Program-made: the position numbers and the translations under genes
Notes under the pieces: generated by a model
Told to the model about the DNA's origin: nothing
Databases searched by the model: none
Seen by the model: the letters and a program-made list of their open reading frames with translations, nothing else
In this document: piece by piece, positions 9,768 to 18,718 of the stretch
How the letters are laid out: each line of letters begins with the position of its first letter
Numbering within the stretch: the stretch's first letter is position 1
Assembly (NCBI GenBank): GCA_944389415.1
Contig: CALXMF010000006.1
Span: forward strand, 62,001-126,000
Length of the DNA: 64,000 nt
DNA from: an uncultured Spirochaetota bacterium
GTDB lineage: Bacteria; Spirochaetota; Spirochaetia; Treponematales; Treponemataceae
Direction: 5' to 3'

Positions 9768-10124
9768 ATGACCATTTTACAAGCGGCACAAACTATAGAT
9801 GCAAAAATACTTGGCGGGGCAGAAGAAGCAGAAAAAGAAATTATTTCTGCTTGCGGGTCAGACATGATGAGTGATGTCATGGCATTTTTTCACGGCCAGG
9901 GAATACTTTTGACAGGGCTCATCAATGTACAAGTTATTAGAACAGCAAATCTCATGGATATAAGCGCAGTCTGTTTTGTACGAGGGAAAAAACCCAATCA
10001 GGATATGCTTAATCTCGCAGCAGAAATGGGTATTGTCGTTCTGCAAACAAACCTGCCTATGTTTACTGCTTGCGGCAAACTATATGCTGCAGGTCTATCG
10101 GGAACATCTACCGAAGATGACTAA
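9768..10124 (+). CDS. DRTGG-domain protein of the sensory hydrogenase cluster
   Basis: A 118-residue cytoplasmic protein matching the DRTGG domain: an N-terminal helix (QAAQTIDAKILGG), a central glycine-rich turn (FHGQGILLTG) and the C-terminal PMFTACGKLYAAGL. DRTGG proteins of this size are commonly found next to RsbW-like ATPases and Fe-hydrogenase-like proteins in anaerobes; their molecular function is unclear. The ATG at 9768 has AAGGAG six bases before it, preferred over an in-frame ATG at 9693 that falls within the promoter. It is the first gene of a tight plus-strand operon. Confidence 0.82.
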   Translation: MTILQAAQTIDAKILGGAEEAEKEIISACGSDMMSDVMAFFHGQGILLTGLINVQVIRTANLMDISAVCFVRGKKPNQDMLNLAAEMGIVVLQTNLPMFTACGKLYAAGLSGTSTEDD

Positions 10125-10139
10125 AAGGCAATTACACAC

Positions 10140-10565
10140 ATGAAATTTCACTATGATGTTTCTGGCACTGATTTTTCCGCAGCAGGGACAGCATCATCAG
10201 ATATAAAGAGAAAACTCAAGCAGCTCGGGTTGCCACCACATATAATAAAAAAAACGTCTGTCGCCATGTATGAAGCAGAAATCAACATGATCATTCACGC
10301 AGGAGGTGGTGTAGCAGACATCAATATCGGCGAGGACGAAATCACAATTACGATGCAAGATCATGGTCCAGGAATTCCAGATCTGGATAAAGCTATGCAG
10401 GAAGGTTTTTCAACAGCTCCACAGGTAATACAAGGGTTGGGATTTGGAGCAGGAATGGGACTACCAAACATGAAACGCAATACAGATTTTATGACAATTG
10501 ATACACAAGTAGGAAAAGGTACTACCGTTATCATGAAAATAAAACTTAACGGAGAATTTGTATAA
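10140..10565 (+). CDS. RsbW-like serine-kinase ATPase domain protein
   Basis: A 141-residue GHKL ATPase of the anti-sigma-factor type. The N box (EAEINMIIHA), G1 box (DHGPGIPD) and G2 box (GAGMGLPNMK) are all present, so ATP binding is expected. Stand-alone proteins like this phosphorylate or sequester a partner. The partner here may be the DRTGG protein 15 bases upstream or the hydrogenase-like protein downstream. The stop overlaps the earliest possible TTG start of the next gene. No anti-anti-sigma gene is nearby, which argues for a role specific to the hydrogenase cluster. Confidence 0.85.
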   Translation: MKFHYDVSGTDFSAAGTASSDIKRKLKQLGLPPHIIKKTSVAMYEAEINMIIHAGGGVADINIGEDEITITMQDHGPGIPDLDKAMQEGFSTAPQVIQGLGFGAGMGLPNMKRNTDFMTIDTQVGKGTTVIMKIKLNGEFV

Positions 10566-10569
10566 CTAT

Positions 10570-11889
10570 ATGGAAGAGAATGTCTCACGCTATCACTCTG
10601 TCCAAATATATGAAGAACGGTGCAAAGGTTGTACAATTTGTGTCACTACATGTCCTGTAGAAGCCATACGAGTCCACCGAGGTAAAGCGCATATCATCGA
10701 AGAACGGTGTATTGACTGCGGTGAATGCATCCGCCGTTGTCCGTCTAAAGCAAAATATACCTCATCGCCCGAATTAAAAATACTTACTGAATATGAACAG
10801 ACTACTGTTCTTATTCCGCCAACCTTTTATGCACAGTTCCCAGAAAACTATACAGTCCCAGAAATACGGTTTGCACTTAGAAAGTTGAAATTCACATTTA
10901 CCACAGATATTGCACAAGACGCAATTGTTATCTCAAAAGCTGCTGCAGACTTTCTCACTGCAAATAAAATTCCGCAAAAACCAGTAATTTCCTCTTCATG
11001 CCCAGCAGTCATCAAACTTATTCAAAGACGTTTTCCAGCACTGACAAATAATATTCTGCCATTCATCCCGCCAGTAGAACACGCCGCACGACGAATAAGA
11101 AAAAAGATGTCTTCCTCAGCAGTAAAAAACGGTATTTTTTTTATTTCTCCTTGTCCGGCAAAAATAACCGCGGCACGCAGACCGACAGGATATGCAGTAT
11201 CTCAAATAGATAACTCATTTACTATAAGCAGTATATATCTACCAGTACTGTCCATCCTTAAGCAGCTCACACCAGAAGAATCAGAGATGGCTTTTACCGA
11301 AGACCAAGTATTTTCATCTGGAACAATCTGGTGCTGCGAATCAGGAGAGGCCCAGTGTATTAACAAATTCATACAGAACACATCCTTTAAATGGATTAGC
11401 GCAAGCGGAATAGCACAGGTGATTGAAACACTCGAGGCAATAGAAGACGGACAACTTAATGAATATGATTTTGTTGAACTGGCTACTTGTATCGGTGGTT
11501 GTATCGGTGGATCACTTACTATCACGAGCATTCCACAAGCACACGCTATCACACGTGTCCGTCTCGCACACAAAACACGGATAAGGGACAATGCAAAACT
11601 AATTAATTATACTGATGCACACAATGCTGTGCCTGACATCCGCCTAACTGAAGAAATAACTCCCCTCCCTGTACACAGTCTCAGTAATAATTTCGCCGAA
11701 GCCAGAAAACGCATGGAACGTATCGAAGAAATTTCTAAGACCCTTCCTGGTTTAGATTGTGGTTCCTGCGGCGCACCGAACTGCCGTACATTGGCAGAAG
11801 ATATTGTTTGCGGTAGTGCAAATCTGGAAGACTGTGTAATAATTATGAAACAGAAATACGAAGAATATCTATTTGGGAAATATTCATGA
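10570..11889 (+). CDS. Putative sensory [FeFe]-hydrogenase (HsfB/group D-like)
   Basis: The 439-residue protein has two N-terminal [4Fe-4S] ferredoxin motifs (CKGCTICVTTCP and CIDCGECIRRCP), an H-cluster domain and a C-terminal Fe4S4 motif (CGSCGAPNC with a later Cys). The four cysteines that ligate the H cluster appear retained: SSSCPA, SPCPAK, ATCIGGC. In the first loop the cysteine before the ligand, which relays protons in catalytic enzymes, is serine. No PAS domain is present. Together with the DRTGG and RsbW-like neighbours this suggests a redox or hydrogen sensor rather than the bulk hydrogenase. The ATG at 10570 is chosen; a TTG at 10558 also lies close to GGAGA. Confidence 0.83.
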   Translation: MEENVSRYHSVQIYEERCKGCTICVTTCPVEAIRVHRGKAHIIEERCIDCGECIRRCPSKAKYTSSPELKILTEYEQTTVLIPPTFYAQFPENYTVPEIRFALRKLKFTFTTDIAQDAIVISKAAADFLTANKIPQKPVISSSCPAVIKLIQRRFPALTNNILPFIPPVEHAARRIRKKMSSSAVKNGIFFISPCPAKITAARRPTGYAVSQIDNSFTISSIYLPVLSILKQLTPEESEMAFTEDQVFSSGTIWCCESGEAQCINKFIQNTSFKWISASGIAQVIETLEAIEDGQLNEYDFVELATCIGGCIGGSLTITSIPQAHAITRVRLAHKTRIRDNAKLINYTDAHNAVPDIRLTEEITPLPVHSLSNNFAEARKRMERIEEISKTLPGLDCGSCGAPNCRTLAEDIVCGSANLEDCVIIMKQKYEEYLFGKYS

Positions 11890-12506
11890 TCATAACTTCA
11901 TTAACACAGCAAAAACAGCAGCTGCGCAGCGAAGTCATGCGAGCGCGCAAAAGTATTATTAGGGATCCGTTGATGCAAAAACAGGAATCCCGTCAGTTGT
12001 GTATGCGGCTACTGAGCCACCCCATATACCACGACGCTCCGCTTGTGCTTGCCTACTGTGCCGTTCCTGGGGAGGCAGATGTATACATGATTATTGAACA
12101 AGCACTTCGTTACGGGAAACAAGTAGCCATTCCCCGAACATTCTCCGAAGGACAGATGGAATTTTATCTACTTGATTCCGCTAGCAGTCTTGCCCTTCAA
12201 ACAGAACAAGGCGCGTTTGGCATATTAGAACCACTTAGTTCGCTGCCACACATTGCAGTAGAGAAAATCCCTACCGGAACGCTCATTCTTGTCCCTCTCG
12301 TTGCAGCAGACCATCACTGCAGACGCCTTGGCCACGGCAAAGGGTACTATGATCGTTTCCTATCACGATTACACAAAAATGTACATTCTTGCGGATGTGC
12401 CCTCAGTTACCAGATAGTCCCTCATATTCCAATACAAGCACATGACCAGCCGCTTAATTATCTGGCTACACCCAGCCACCTGTATACCTGCGATATTACT
12501 TCATAG
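11886..12506 (+). CDS. 5-formyltetrahydrofolate cyclo-ligase
   Basis: This enzyme makes 5,10-methenyl-THF from 5-formyl-THF with ATP, recycling an inhibitory folate. The 206-residue length fits. The N-terminal KQQLRSEVMRARKS helix and the ATP/phosphate loop GHGKGYYDRFL are diagnostic, as is LILVPLVAAD. Its ATG overlaps the stop of the hydrogenase-like gene in an ATGA, so translation is coupled, although no functional link to the sensor is obvious. No clear terminator follows; 12507-12677 shows no recognisable feature. Confidence 0.92.
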   Translation: MIITSLTQQKQQLRSEVMRARKSIIRDPLMQKQESRQLCMRLLSHPIYHDAPLVLAYCAVPGEADVYMIIEQALRYGKQVAIPRTFSEGQMEFYLLDSASSLALQTEQGAFGILEPLSSLPHIAVEKIPTGTLILVPLVAADHHCRRLGHGKGYYDRFLSRLHKNVHSCGCALSYQIVPHIPIQAHDQPLNYLATPSHLYTCDITS

Positions 12507-12670
12507 CCAATCTTGCTGACGCACAGTCTCATTGCATCAATCTGTCATACCATCCGGCATTATCTTCTACCAAGCAAGACCGTTAAACAATAATAGTAAT
12601 ACCATTTTTTGATACATCAGAACTATAATTCAATCACAAATTATAAAAAAGGCACACATACTGCAACGTG

Positions 12671-12727
12671 AAATAAAAAACACAGTCCACCACACCGGAG
12701 AATATCCGTACACAGCAGACTGTGTTT
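12671..12727 (-). terminator. Intrinsic terminator of the 58-codon gene
   Basis: AAACACAGTC (12678-12687) pairs with GACTGTGTTT (12718-12727); an inner hairpin CGGA-GAATA-TCCG lies in the loop. On the minus strand the stem is followed by TTTTTTATTT. It sits just downstream of the small gene at 12755-12931. Confidence 0.75.
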
Positions 12728-12754
12728 ATTCATAAACGTATTATGGAAAGGAAA

Positions 12755-12931
12755 TTAATCAGCCGTATCCTGCAGATATTCTTCATACAGAATCGCCAGA
12801 CTTTTTACAAAATTGGTAATCGCAGTTTCCTGATAGGTATTTTCATCAAGACAGGCGGCCTTTATATTTTCAGGCAGCGCAGCCAGTGTGGAAATAGCGC
12901 ATTCCAAAGCTTTTGCTTTCACCTCGTTCAT
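12755..12931 (-). CDS. Small protein of 58 residues, unknown function
   Basis: A short acidic, helix-rich protein beginning MNEVKAKALECAIS and ending YLQDTAD, with no membrane span. The ATG at 12931 has GGGAG about eight bases upstream; a longer frame to 12946 would absorb that site. A promoter (12982-13010) and an intrinsic terminator (12671-12727) flank it, so it is an independent transcription unit. Length, composition and flanking signals support a real gene. I do not recognise the family. Confidence 0.6.
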   Translation of the reverse strand: MNEVKAKALECAISTLAALPENIKAACLDENTYQETAITNFVKSLAILYEEYLQDTAD

Positions 12932-12981
12932 ACTGATTGCTCCCAATGCATAAAGATAAGCAAGTCAAACAGACTTCTCCT

Positions 12982-13010
12982 AGTGTACCATAACTGCAAA
13001 AATGCAACAA
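12982..13010 (-). promoter_or_regulatory. Promoter of the 58-codon gene
   Basis: TTGTTG (13005-13010) and TACACT (12982-12987) are separated by 17 bases on the minus strand. Transcription would start near 12975 and give a leader of about 45 bases. In the ~300-base gap 12932-13232 I otherwise see only the poorly defined promoter region of the fasciclin gene (TATATA near 13173-13178). Confidence 0.5.
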
Positions 13011-13232
13011 TAGAAAAAAAGCTCTGTTGTGCTGAAAGTTACAACACAAATTATCTGACTGCTTTACCACTATGGAGCACAGATCAGAACAGTATTGATG
13101 CCTAGGCCGCTGTACACTAATAACTTTGCAAATTCTTAACAAACTGCTGGTATTTTCTCAATATATTTCGTATATAGTGGCGTTATCACCTGAACAGAGT
13201 TACAGGAATATATAATAATACGAGGTAATAAC

Positions 13233-13727
13233 ATGAAGAAAATGGTAATTGGAATGACAGCAGCTTTAGCAGTTGGCGGACTGGTATTTGCACAGAATGC
13301 AGCAATCGAAACAGCAGCACCCGCAGCCGCAGAAACAGTACAGGAAACAGTCGATATTGCTTCCGCATTGGCAGAAACAGAAAATGTACAAAAATTTGGT
13401 AATGCTGTTGCCGTTGCACAGATTGATGTTTCTTCTATCGCTCTAGATGGAGTAACTGTTTTTGCACCAGTTGATACTGCTGTAACAGACCCCAATACAA
13501 TTATAAATGTTGAGGATTACATTGTTCCCGGCAAAATAACTGCTGAAATTCTGGCAGAAGCGAACACACTGATCACTCTGTCTGGAAAAGAACTAACTGT
13601 CGAATCACAGGATGGAACATACCTTATCAATGGTATCGCAGTCAACAACACCATTGAAGATGGCAATGTCGTCATTAACACTCTTAACGGAGTCTTTGCC
13701 GATACATCCCTTTCTCTACTGTTCTAA
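13233..13727 (+). CDS. Secreted fasciclin-domain-like protein
   Basis: A 164-residue exported protein: signal peptide about 1-20 with likely cleavage after VFA, an Ala/Glu-rich linker, then a single fasciclin-like domain. Family landmarks are VTVFAPVDTA, the DYIVPGKIT segment, TLSGKELTV and NTLNGVFAD. Fasciclin domains mediate adhesion or surface interactions; no membrane or lipid anchor is visible, so it is probably periplasmic or secreted. It has a GAGGTAA ribosome site and stands alone, followed by hairpins. The domain seems slightly short at its N-terminal half compared with the usual ~130 residues. Confidence 0.75.
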   Translation: MKKMVIGMTAALAVGGLVFAQNAAIETAAPAAAETVQETVDIASALAETENVQKFGNAVAVAQIDVSSIALDGVTVFAPVDTAVTDPNTIINVEDYIVPGKITAEILAEANTLITLSGKELTVESQDGTYLINGIAVNNTIEDGNVVINTLNGVFADTSLSLLF

Positions 13728-13743
13728 TTGTTTCAATTGATAC

Positions 13744-13767
13744 TGTCGGCACGCCGCATTGCCGACA
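13744..13767 (+). other. Stem-loop behind the fasciclin gene
   Basis: TGTCGGC (13744-13750) pairs with GCCGACA (13761-13767) around a 10-base loop. No T run follows, so it is not a classical terminator; it may stabilise the 3' end of the fasciclin mRNA. A second weak stem, GCCAAAA with TTTTTGGC, lies near 13786-13812. Confidence 0.45.
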
Positions 13768-13879
13768 ATCATATCGCAAAACAGCGCCAAAATGTGTAAC
13801 TTTTTGGCTGCAGCGGCATTAAACAGATAGACCAGCAAAGGTCCACAACGTCTTTTTATAAATACACATCCTTTCTTTA

Positions 13880-13917
13880 CCCCGCAGGACTGTCAGTTCT
13901 GCGGGGTTCCTTTTTCT
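13880..13917 (+). terminator. Intrinsic terminator of the fasciclin transcript
   Basis: CCCCGCAG (13880-13887) pairs with CTGCGGGG (13899-13906), followed by TTCCTTTTTC. It stops plus-strand transcription just before the convergent helicase gene ends at 13924. On the minus strand no T run follows, so it serves mainly the plus strand. Confidence 0.8.
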
Positions 13918-13923
13918 GGAACA

Positions 13924-16209
13924 TCACTCTTCCATTATAAGTGTCAAACTATTGCTCTGATAAGCAGGCATAAATTTTTTAGAACTGCCATTTTCAAACT
14001 GGATGGTAATAACATATTCATTTTCCACGCACTCACCTTTTATAATCCAGCCATATCCATATTCATCATGATAAATGCGGCTTCCTTTTACCCATCGCCC
14101 CGCCAGAGGATGCGGTTGCGAAACAGAATGATTTCCTGATTGAGAACGAGTACCAGCTAAAAAAGACTTGGGAGCATTACCGATAATACGAATCGCAGTT
14201 AGAGGAATATCATACAGAAACAAACTTGGATAGAGGAATTCCGTCCGCCCATACAGCCGCCGGGTATTACAAGAGGTCAAATACAACTCATCACGCGCTC
14301 GGGTAATTCCAACATAAAACAAACGTCTTTCCTCTTCCAAACTTCGATCATGTTTATCAGCGCGTGGAAATATACCAGCCTCCAGCCCAGTAATAATCAC
14401 ACGGGGAAATTCAAGTCCTTTTGTATTATGCAGTGTAATAAATGTCACTGCATCTTTTTCTGAATCTGTTTCAGATTCAAGTATACGATCCAGTTCTATG
14501 TGATCAAGAAATTCTAACAGACCAGACAATGAAAGCGGATACAGATCTGCGCTCTTGACCAGTTCTTCTATATTTGCGATACGCTGTGTCTGTGCGATTT
14601 CATCTGCTGCCTTGTAATATTCAAGCAGACCACTACGCTCTGCGATTTTCTGGATAAATACAGATAAACATTCCTGCGATTCATTAGATTGCAATCGAGG
14701 ATACTCCGCATCATGCGCAAGTACTTCAGCAAGAACATTTTCCGCACCATTATCTCCAGCAGGAAGTAAAGCAAGCAAATCGTCTATAATCGCAACAAAT
14801 TCACTCACTCCAGTGCGGGCACGTTTGGGTAGAACTGACAGCAGTGTACGGCACGCCTCAAGGTATCCCTGGTGCACACCGCCGGAAAATTGCGTATTCT
14901 GCTCCAGCGCAGTAAAATGGGCTGTAATTTTTTCCTGCGTAGTACTGCCGATACCACGCGCAGGTTTATTTATTATACGAAGAAAGGCAACATCATCCTT
15001 TTGATTAACTAAGAATTTCAGGAAAGCCAACAAATCTTTTATTTCTTCCCGTTCATAAAATTTCAGTGAACCGACAACTGTATACGGAATCTTTCGGTGC
15101 AGAAATTCTGTTTCAAAAGAAAGAGACTGCGCGTTTGTACGGTATAAGACCGCCCAGTCTGCGTATGGACAGCCTTTTTCATGAGAACGGGTTATTAGTT
15201 CCGCACAATAGGCAGCTTCATCCTCCTGATTAGGCAGAAAAGCAAGAACGGGTTTTGCCCCACCTTCACGCTGCGCACGCAATGTTTTTCCAAGCCGCTC
15301 CGTATTGCAGCTGATAACTTGTCCGGCGGTATTCAGGATCGGTTCAACAGATCGGTAGTTGCGTTCCAGACGAATAATCTGTGTGCCAGCAAAATGGTCC
15401 TGAAAAGTCAGAATATTCTCTACCTCAGCACCGCGAAAACTGTAAATAGATTGATCATCATCACCAACTACACAGATATAGGTTTCAGGACCAGCTAATT
15501 GTTGAAGAAGATGAAACTGTGCGACATTTGAATCCTGATATTCGTCAATCATGATTACTTTGAAGCGCTCAAACATCATTGAACGAATCTGAGTATTTGT
15601 ACTCAGAAGTCTCACCGGCAGCATAATAAGATCACCAAAATCAACATTACCTGTCTCACGCAGCTTTTTATCATACAGCAAGTACAGTTCCTGGAATCGT
15701 TCTGGTACATCAAGCGGAGAAAAATCATCTGCGTCAGCAGCAAGGCAATAATCTTTTACCCGTGAAATATAATGAACAGCTTCAGCAGCATCCTTACGGA
15801 GCAGACCTGGTTTTGCTCTGGTCAGCAACGTTACCATATCATCTTCATCATATACAGTAAAATGAGGATCTATCCCTGCTTCTTCAGCAAATAATCTCAG
15901 AAACCACGCACCAAATGAATGAAACGTCCGTATCTGTGTATACTGAGCTCTTGGTTCAAGCCGCCGGGCCCGCTCAGCCATTTCATTGGCTGCTTTTTTC
16001 GTAAAGGTAACTGCAAGGATGGATCGAGGATCGTATCCAAGTTTTCCAATCAGATACGCGATTTTTGTTGTAATAACCCGAGTTTTGCCGGAACCAGCGC
16101 CGGCAAGTATCAACAACGGAGAACCAGCGTGGATTACTGCTTCTTTCTGTTCTGGATTTAAAACAGAAAGATAATCAGGCGGAGTCTGTGCTACAGAACT
16201 GATATTCAT
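13924..16209 (-). CDS. uvrD: UvrD/PcrA-type superfamily 1 DNA helicase
   Basis: An ATP-driven 3'-5' helicase for repair and replication-fork processing. SF1 motifs are in order: LNPEQKEAV (Q motif), AGAGSGKT (Walker A), TFTKKAANEMAERA (Ia), DEYQDSN (Walker B), GDDDQSIYSFRGA (III), RNYRS (IV), TLHNTKGLEFP (V) and YVGITRARDEL (VI). The length of 761 is usual. The C-terminal ~60 residues form the tudor-like region. The ATG lies seven bases behind the rimO stop with no good ribosome site, so it depends on translational coupling as the last gene of the lolA-rodZ-rimO-uvrD run. Confidence 0.95.
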   Translation of the reverse strand: MNISSVAQTPPDYLSVLNPEQKEAVIHAGSPLLILAGAGSGKTRVITTKIAYLIGKLGYDPRSILAVTFTKKAANEMAERARRLEPRAQYTQIRTFHSFGAWFLRLFAEEAGIDPHFTVYDEDDMVTLLTRAKPGLLRKDAAEAVHYISRVKDYCLAADADDFSPLDVPERFQELYLLYDKKLRETGNVDFGDLIMLPVRLLSTNTQIRSMMFERFKVIMIDEYQDSNVAQFHLLQQLAGPETYICVVGDDDQSIYSFRGAEVENILTFQDHFAGTQIIRLERNYRSVEPILNTAGQVISCNTERLGKTLRAQREGGAKPVLAFLPNQEDEAAYCAELITRSHEKGCPYADWAVLYRTNAQSLSFETEFLHRKIPYTVVGSLKFYEREEIKDLLAFLKFLVNQKDDVAFLRIINKPARGIGSTTQEKITAHFTALEQNTQFSGGVHQGYLEACRTLLSVLPKRARTGVSEFVAIIDDLLALLPAGDNGAENVLAEVLAHDAEYPRLQSNESQECLSVFIQKIAERSGLLEYYKAADEIAQTQRIANIEELVKSADLYPLSLSGLLEFLDHIELDRILESETDSEKDAVTFITLHNTKGLEFPRVIITGLEAGIFPRADKHDRSLEEERRLFYVGITRARDELYLTSCNTRRLYGRTEFLYPSLFLYDIPLTAIRIIGNAPKSFLAGTRSQSGNHSVSQPHPLAGRWVKGSRIYHDEYGYGWIIKGECVENEYVITIQFENGSSKKFMPAYQSNSLTLIMEE

Positions 16210-16215
16210 AAAAAA

Positions 16216-17631
16216 TCACAAAGCAGCGATAAACAGACCATCAAGATTAGTACCGTCACTGCCCATAATACGAGCTGACACGAATAGCCCAGGTCTGACA
16301 GCAGCGCAGGCGGCTTCTTCATCTTTCTCAAACCGGATTACAACAGTCCCATCCACTTCAGGAGCCTGAAACCAGCACCTGCCAATAGCAATACCTTCAT
16401 CGCCATCTATCAACTCTTCTATCAAAACAGTCTGTTCAGTACCAATATACCGATCCAGCCGCCGGGCAGTTATACCGCTCTGCAATTCTATCAATTTATC
16501 AGCACGCCGTGAAGCTATTCTTCGGGGAACCTGTTTTTTCATACTTGCGGCAGGAGTATCATCTTCTCTGCTGTACGAAAAACAACCCGACCAATCTGGT
16601 TCAACAGTAGTCAAGAATTGCGCAGTTCGTTCTGCCTGCTCATCACTTTCTCCAGGAAAGCCCGTCAAGAACGTAGTTCTCAGCACCGCATTCGGTAATT
16701 CCTGCCGGATATGCGAAACTAAACTGATATACCCGCTACTGTTTCCGGTACGATTCATTGCCCGTATCACCGTATCATCTCCACTCTGAAATGGGATATC
16801 AAAATACGGCAAAATACGACTATCCTGTTTAATAATCGAAATAATATCAGAAGGAAAATGATCTGGATGAATATATAAAAGCCTCAGCCAGAAATGACCT
16901 TTTATTGCTGAAATCTGTTTCAGAAGTCCAGCGAGAGGGCTTATAATTCTATCCGACACTTCTCCGCACAGCGGGGGAAACGGAGGACTCGGCCAATCAG
17001 CAGCTGCATGAGGATTTTTTTTATCCATGCCATACGCGGCAATGTCCTGTCCGACAAGATTTATTTCTGCAATATTTTTGGCAAGCAGAGATTGAATCTC
17101 TTCGATAATATCTTCAGAAGAACGGCTCCGCAATTTTCCACGAATAAGAGGAATTGCGCAAAACGAACAACAATTATCACATCCTTCTGTTATTTTTACA
17201 TATGCAGAACCAGGATATCCAAGCAACTTCGAACGTTCTCTGCTATACACACCAGTCTGCGGCGGAACTGTTATCGGACGTTTTCCCTCAAGCAATTCAT
17301 CAATAACTTTGTCCAGCTGCGATAAATCACCATTACCAAAAATAGCATCAGCTTCAGGAAGTTCATCTTTAAACACTGCTGCATAACGTTCCGCAAGGCA
17401 TCCAGCAAGTAAAATTTTTGCGGCAGGATATGACATACGTGCACGCATAACAGAATCAAGCGATTCTTTTTTTGCACTTTCAATAAATCCGCAGGAATTC
17501 ACAATGATTATCTGTGCAGTGTCAGGAGAATCTGCTTGCTCAAGCCCTTTAGATTCAAGCCGTGCTATCAGAAGCTCTCCGTCTACCTGATTTTTCGCAC
17601 AACCATGCTGATCAAGAAAAAAACTAATCAA
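16216..17631 (-). CDS. rimO: Ribosomal protein S12 methylthiotransferase RimO
   Basis: RimO is a radical-SAM enzyme that methylthiolates an aspartate of ribosomal protein S12. The N-terminal UPF0004 domain shows its three cluster cysteines in GCAKNQVDGE, NSCGFIES and AGCLAERY; the CAKN..D pattern separates RimO from MiaB. The radical-SAM motif is in EGCDNCCSFCAIP (CxxxCxxC), and a TRAM domain ends the protein (IELQSGITARRL, then VRPGLFVSARI). An insert of about 15 residues lies near PHAAADWPSPPF. The start overlaps the rodZ-like stop by eight bases. Confidence 0.94.
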   Translation of the reverse strand: MISFFLDQHGCAKNQVDGELLIARLESKGLEQADSPDTAQIIIVNSCGFIESAKKESLDSVMRARMSYPAAKILLAGCLAERYAAVFKDELPEADAIFGNGDLSQLDKVIDELLEGKRPITVPPQTGVYSRERSKLLGYPGSAYVKITEGCDNCCSFCAIPLIRGKLRSRSSEDIIEEIQSLLAKNIAEINLVGQDIAAYGMDKKNPHAAADWPSPPFPPLCGEVSDRIISPLAGLLKQISAIKGHFWLRLLYIHPDHFPSDIISIIKQDSRILPYFDIPFQSGDDTVIRAMNRTGNSSGYISLVSHIRQELPNAVLRTTFLTGFPGESDEQAERTAQFLTTVEPDWSGCFSYSREDDTPAASMKKQVPRRIASRRADKLIELQSGITARRLDRYIGTEQTVLIEELIDGDEGIAIGRCWFQAPEVDGTVVIRFEKDEEAACAAVRPGLFVSARIMGSDGTNLDGLFIAAL

Positions 17632-18706
17632 GTTCCGCTACCACCAACTTGTACATACCGTCTACATCGCGGATCCACTTAATATCTTCAGCGACTACAC
17701 GACCTGCTTTACCAATTTCCAGATCGTACGTCCTACCATCTGCAAGAATCTGCAATTTAACAGCGCCAATATTCGAAACCCATAGACGTATGCGATTCTT
17801 CGCCTGAGCAGTTAAAATATCACCATTTGTATAATAATCCTCGATCGGTTCATCTCGGTCAGTTTGATAACGGAACACACATCCTGCACGATAACTGAAA
17901 TTCACCGTAAACGGATATGCTCTGGTATCCTGCAAAATAACTACATATTGTTCTTTTTCTGCGGACTCCGTCGGAATAGCACTCTCATCAACTTTCAGCG
18001 GAACAGAGTCAGGATTCTTTAAAAACATACGAACCTCTGCCCCCAAAGAAGCATCAGTTCGTGAAATATCAGAAACAAATACAACAATCTCGTTACCGCT
18101 CTTTCCATCAATATCAAGTTCCAGCTCTTCTCCCAGATCAACAAAGAGCACACCAGATGGGGCTTTTAAAGAAAGCAGAGACAGAGTGTTCTCAACAGTC
18201 AGTATCACAGGCTCAGCCTCACCCATTGGCACCACAATCTCATCACCTGCATATAAGCGTTTTTCAAGCGGTATATCAGATAATGTATACTGTGCCGGGC
18301 CTTTATCCGAAATAACTGTTTTGCCAGTATCAACAGAAGACGGTTTTCTCAAGACAAACCAGTATACACAAAAACAACCAGCAAGCAATAAAAGAACCGC
18401 TATAGCACAGATAACCGGCAGCAGATAGCGCGGACGAGATTTCCGTAAAAGAGCCTCTGGAGTCGGCATCTCCTGCAATTTTTTTGCTTTATATAGAGAA
18501 ACAATACGCTCTGCGTCCAGCTCCAGAAATAACGCATAATTACGGAGAAATCCAACTAGATACGCTTCTCCGGGAAAGACAGACAGATTTTCTTCTTCCA
18601 GAGCAATTATATACTGTCTTGCAATCGTCGTTTCCGCTTCTACGGTTTCAATATCTATTTGTTTCGCTTCACGCGCATTTTTCAGAATTTCACCAAAATC
18701 TTCCAT
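17624..18706 (-). CDS. rodZ: RodZ-like membrane protein with cytoplasmic HTH domain
   Basis: The protein has an N-terminal helix-turn-helix of the RodZ type (FGEILKNAREAKQIDIETVE, then FPGEAYLVGFLRNYA), one transmembrane segment (RYLLPVICAIAVLLLLAG, about residues 92-118) and a ~240-residue periplasmic part ending in a beta-rich domain (TYDLEIGKAGRVV). RodZ links MreB to the cell-wall elongation machinery. The order lolA-rodZ-rimO is sensible for an envelope and translation operon. A short GGGG element precedes the ATG. The 360-residue length is normal. Confidence 0.87.
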   Translation of the reverse strand: MEDFGEILKNAREAKQIDIETVEAETTIARQYIIALEEENLSVFPGEAYLVGFLRNYALFLELDAERIVSLYKAKKLQEMPTPEALLRKSRPRYLLPVICAIAVLLLLAGCFCVYWFVLRKPSSVDTGKTVISDKGPAQYTLSDIPLEKRLYAGDEIVVPMGEAEPVILTVENTLSLLSLKAPSGVLFVDLGEELELDIDGKSGNEIVVFVSDISRTDASLGAEVRMFLKNPDSVPLKVDESAIPTESAEKEQYVVILQDTRAYPFTVNFSYRAGCVFRYQTDRDEPIEDYYTNGDILTAQAKNRIRLWVSNIGAVKLQILADGRTYDLEIGKAGRVVAEDIKWIRDVDGMYKLVVAELD

Positions 18707-18718
18707 TCCTGCAGCCCC

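Noticed and set aside
12507-12677. Possible RNA gene behind the cyclo-ligase gene
   Set aside because: Only a distant 7-base complementarity (TCTTGCT with AGCAAGA) was found; there is no promoter, terminator or tRNA-like fold.
13136-13495. A 119-codon minus-strand frame over the fasciclin gene
   Set aside because: It is antisense to the signal peptide and Ala-rich linker of a gene with a clear ribosome site and signal peptide; its low-complexity Thr/Ala content comes from the opposite strand.
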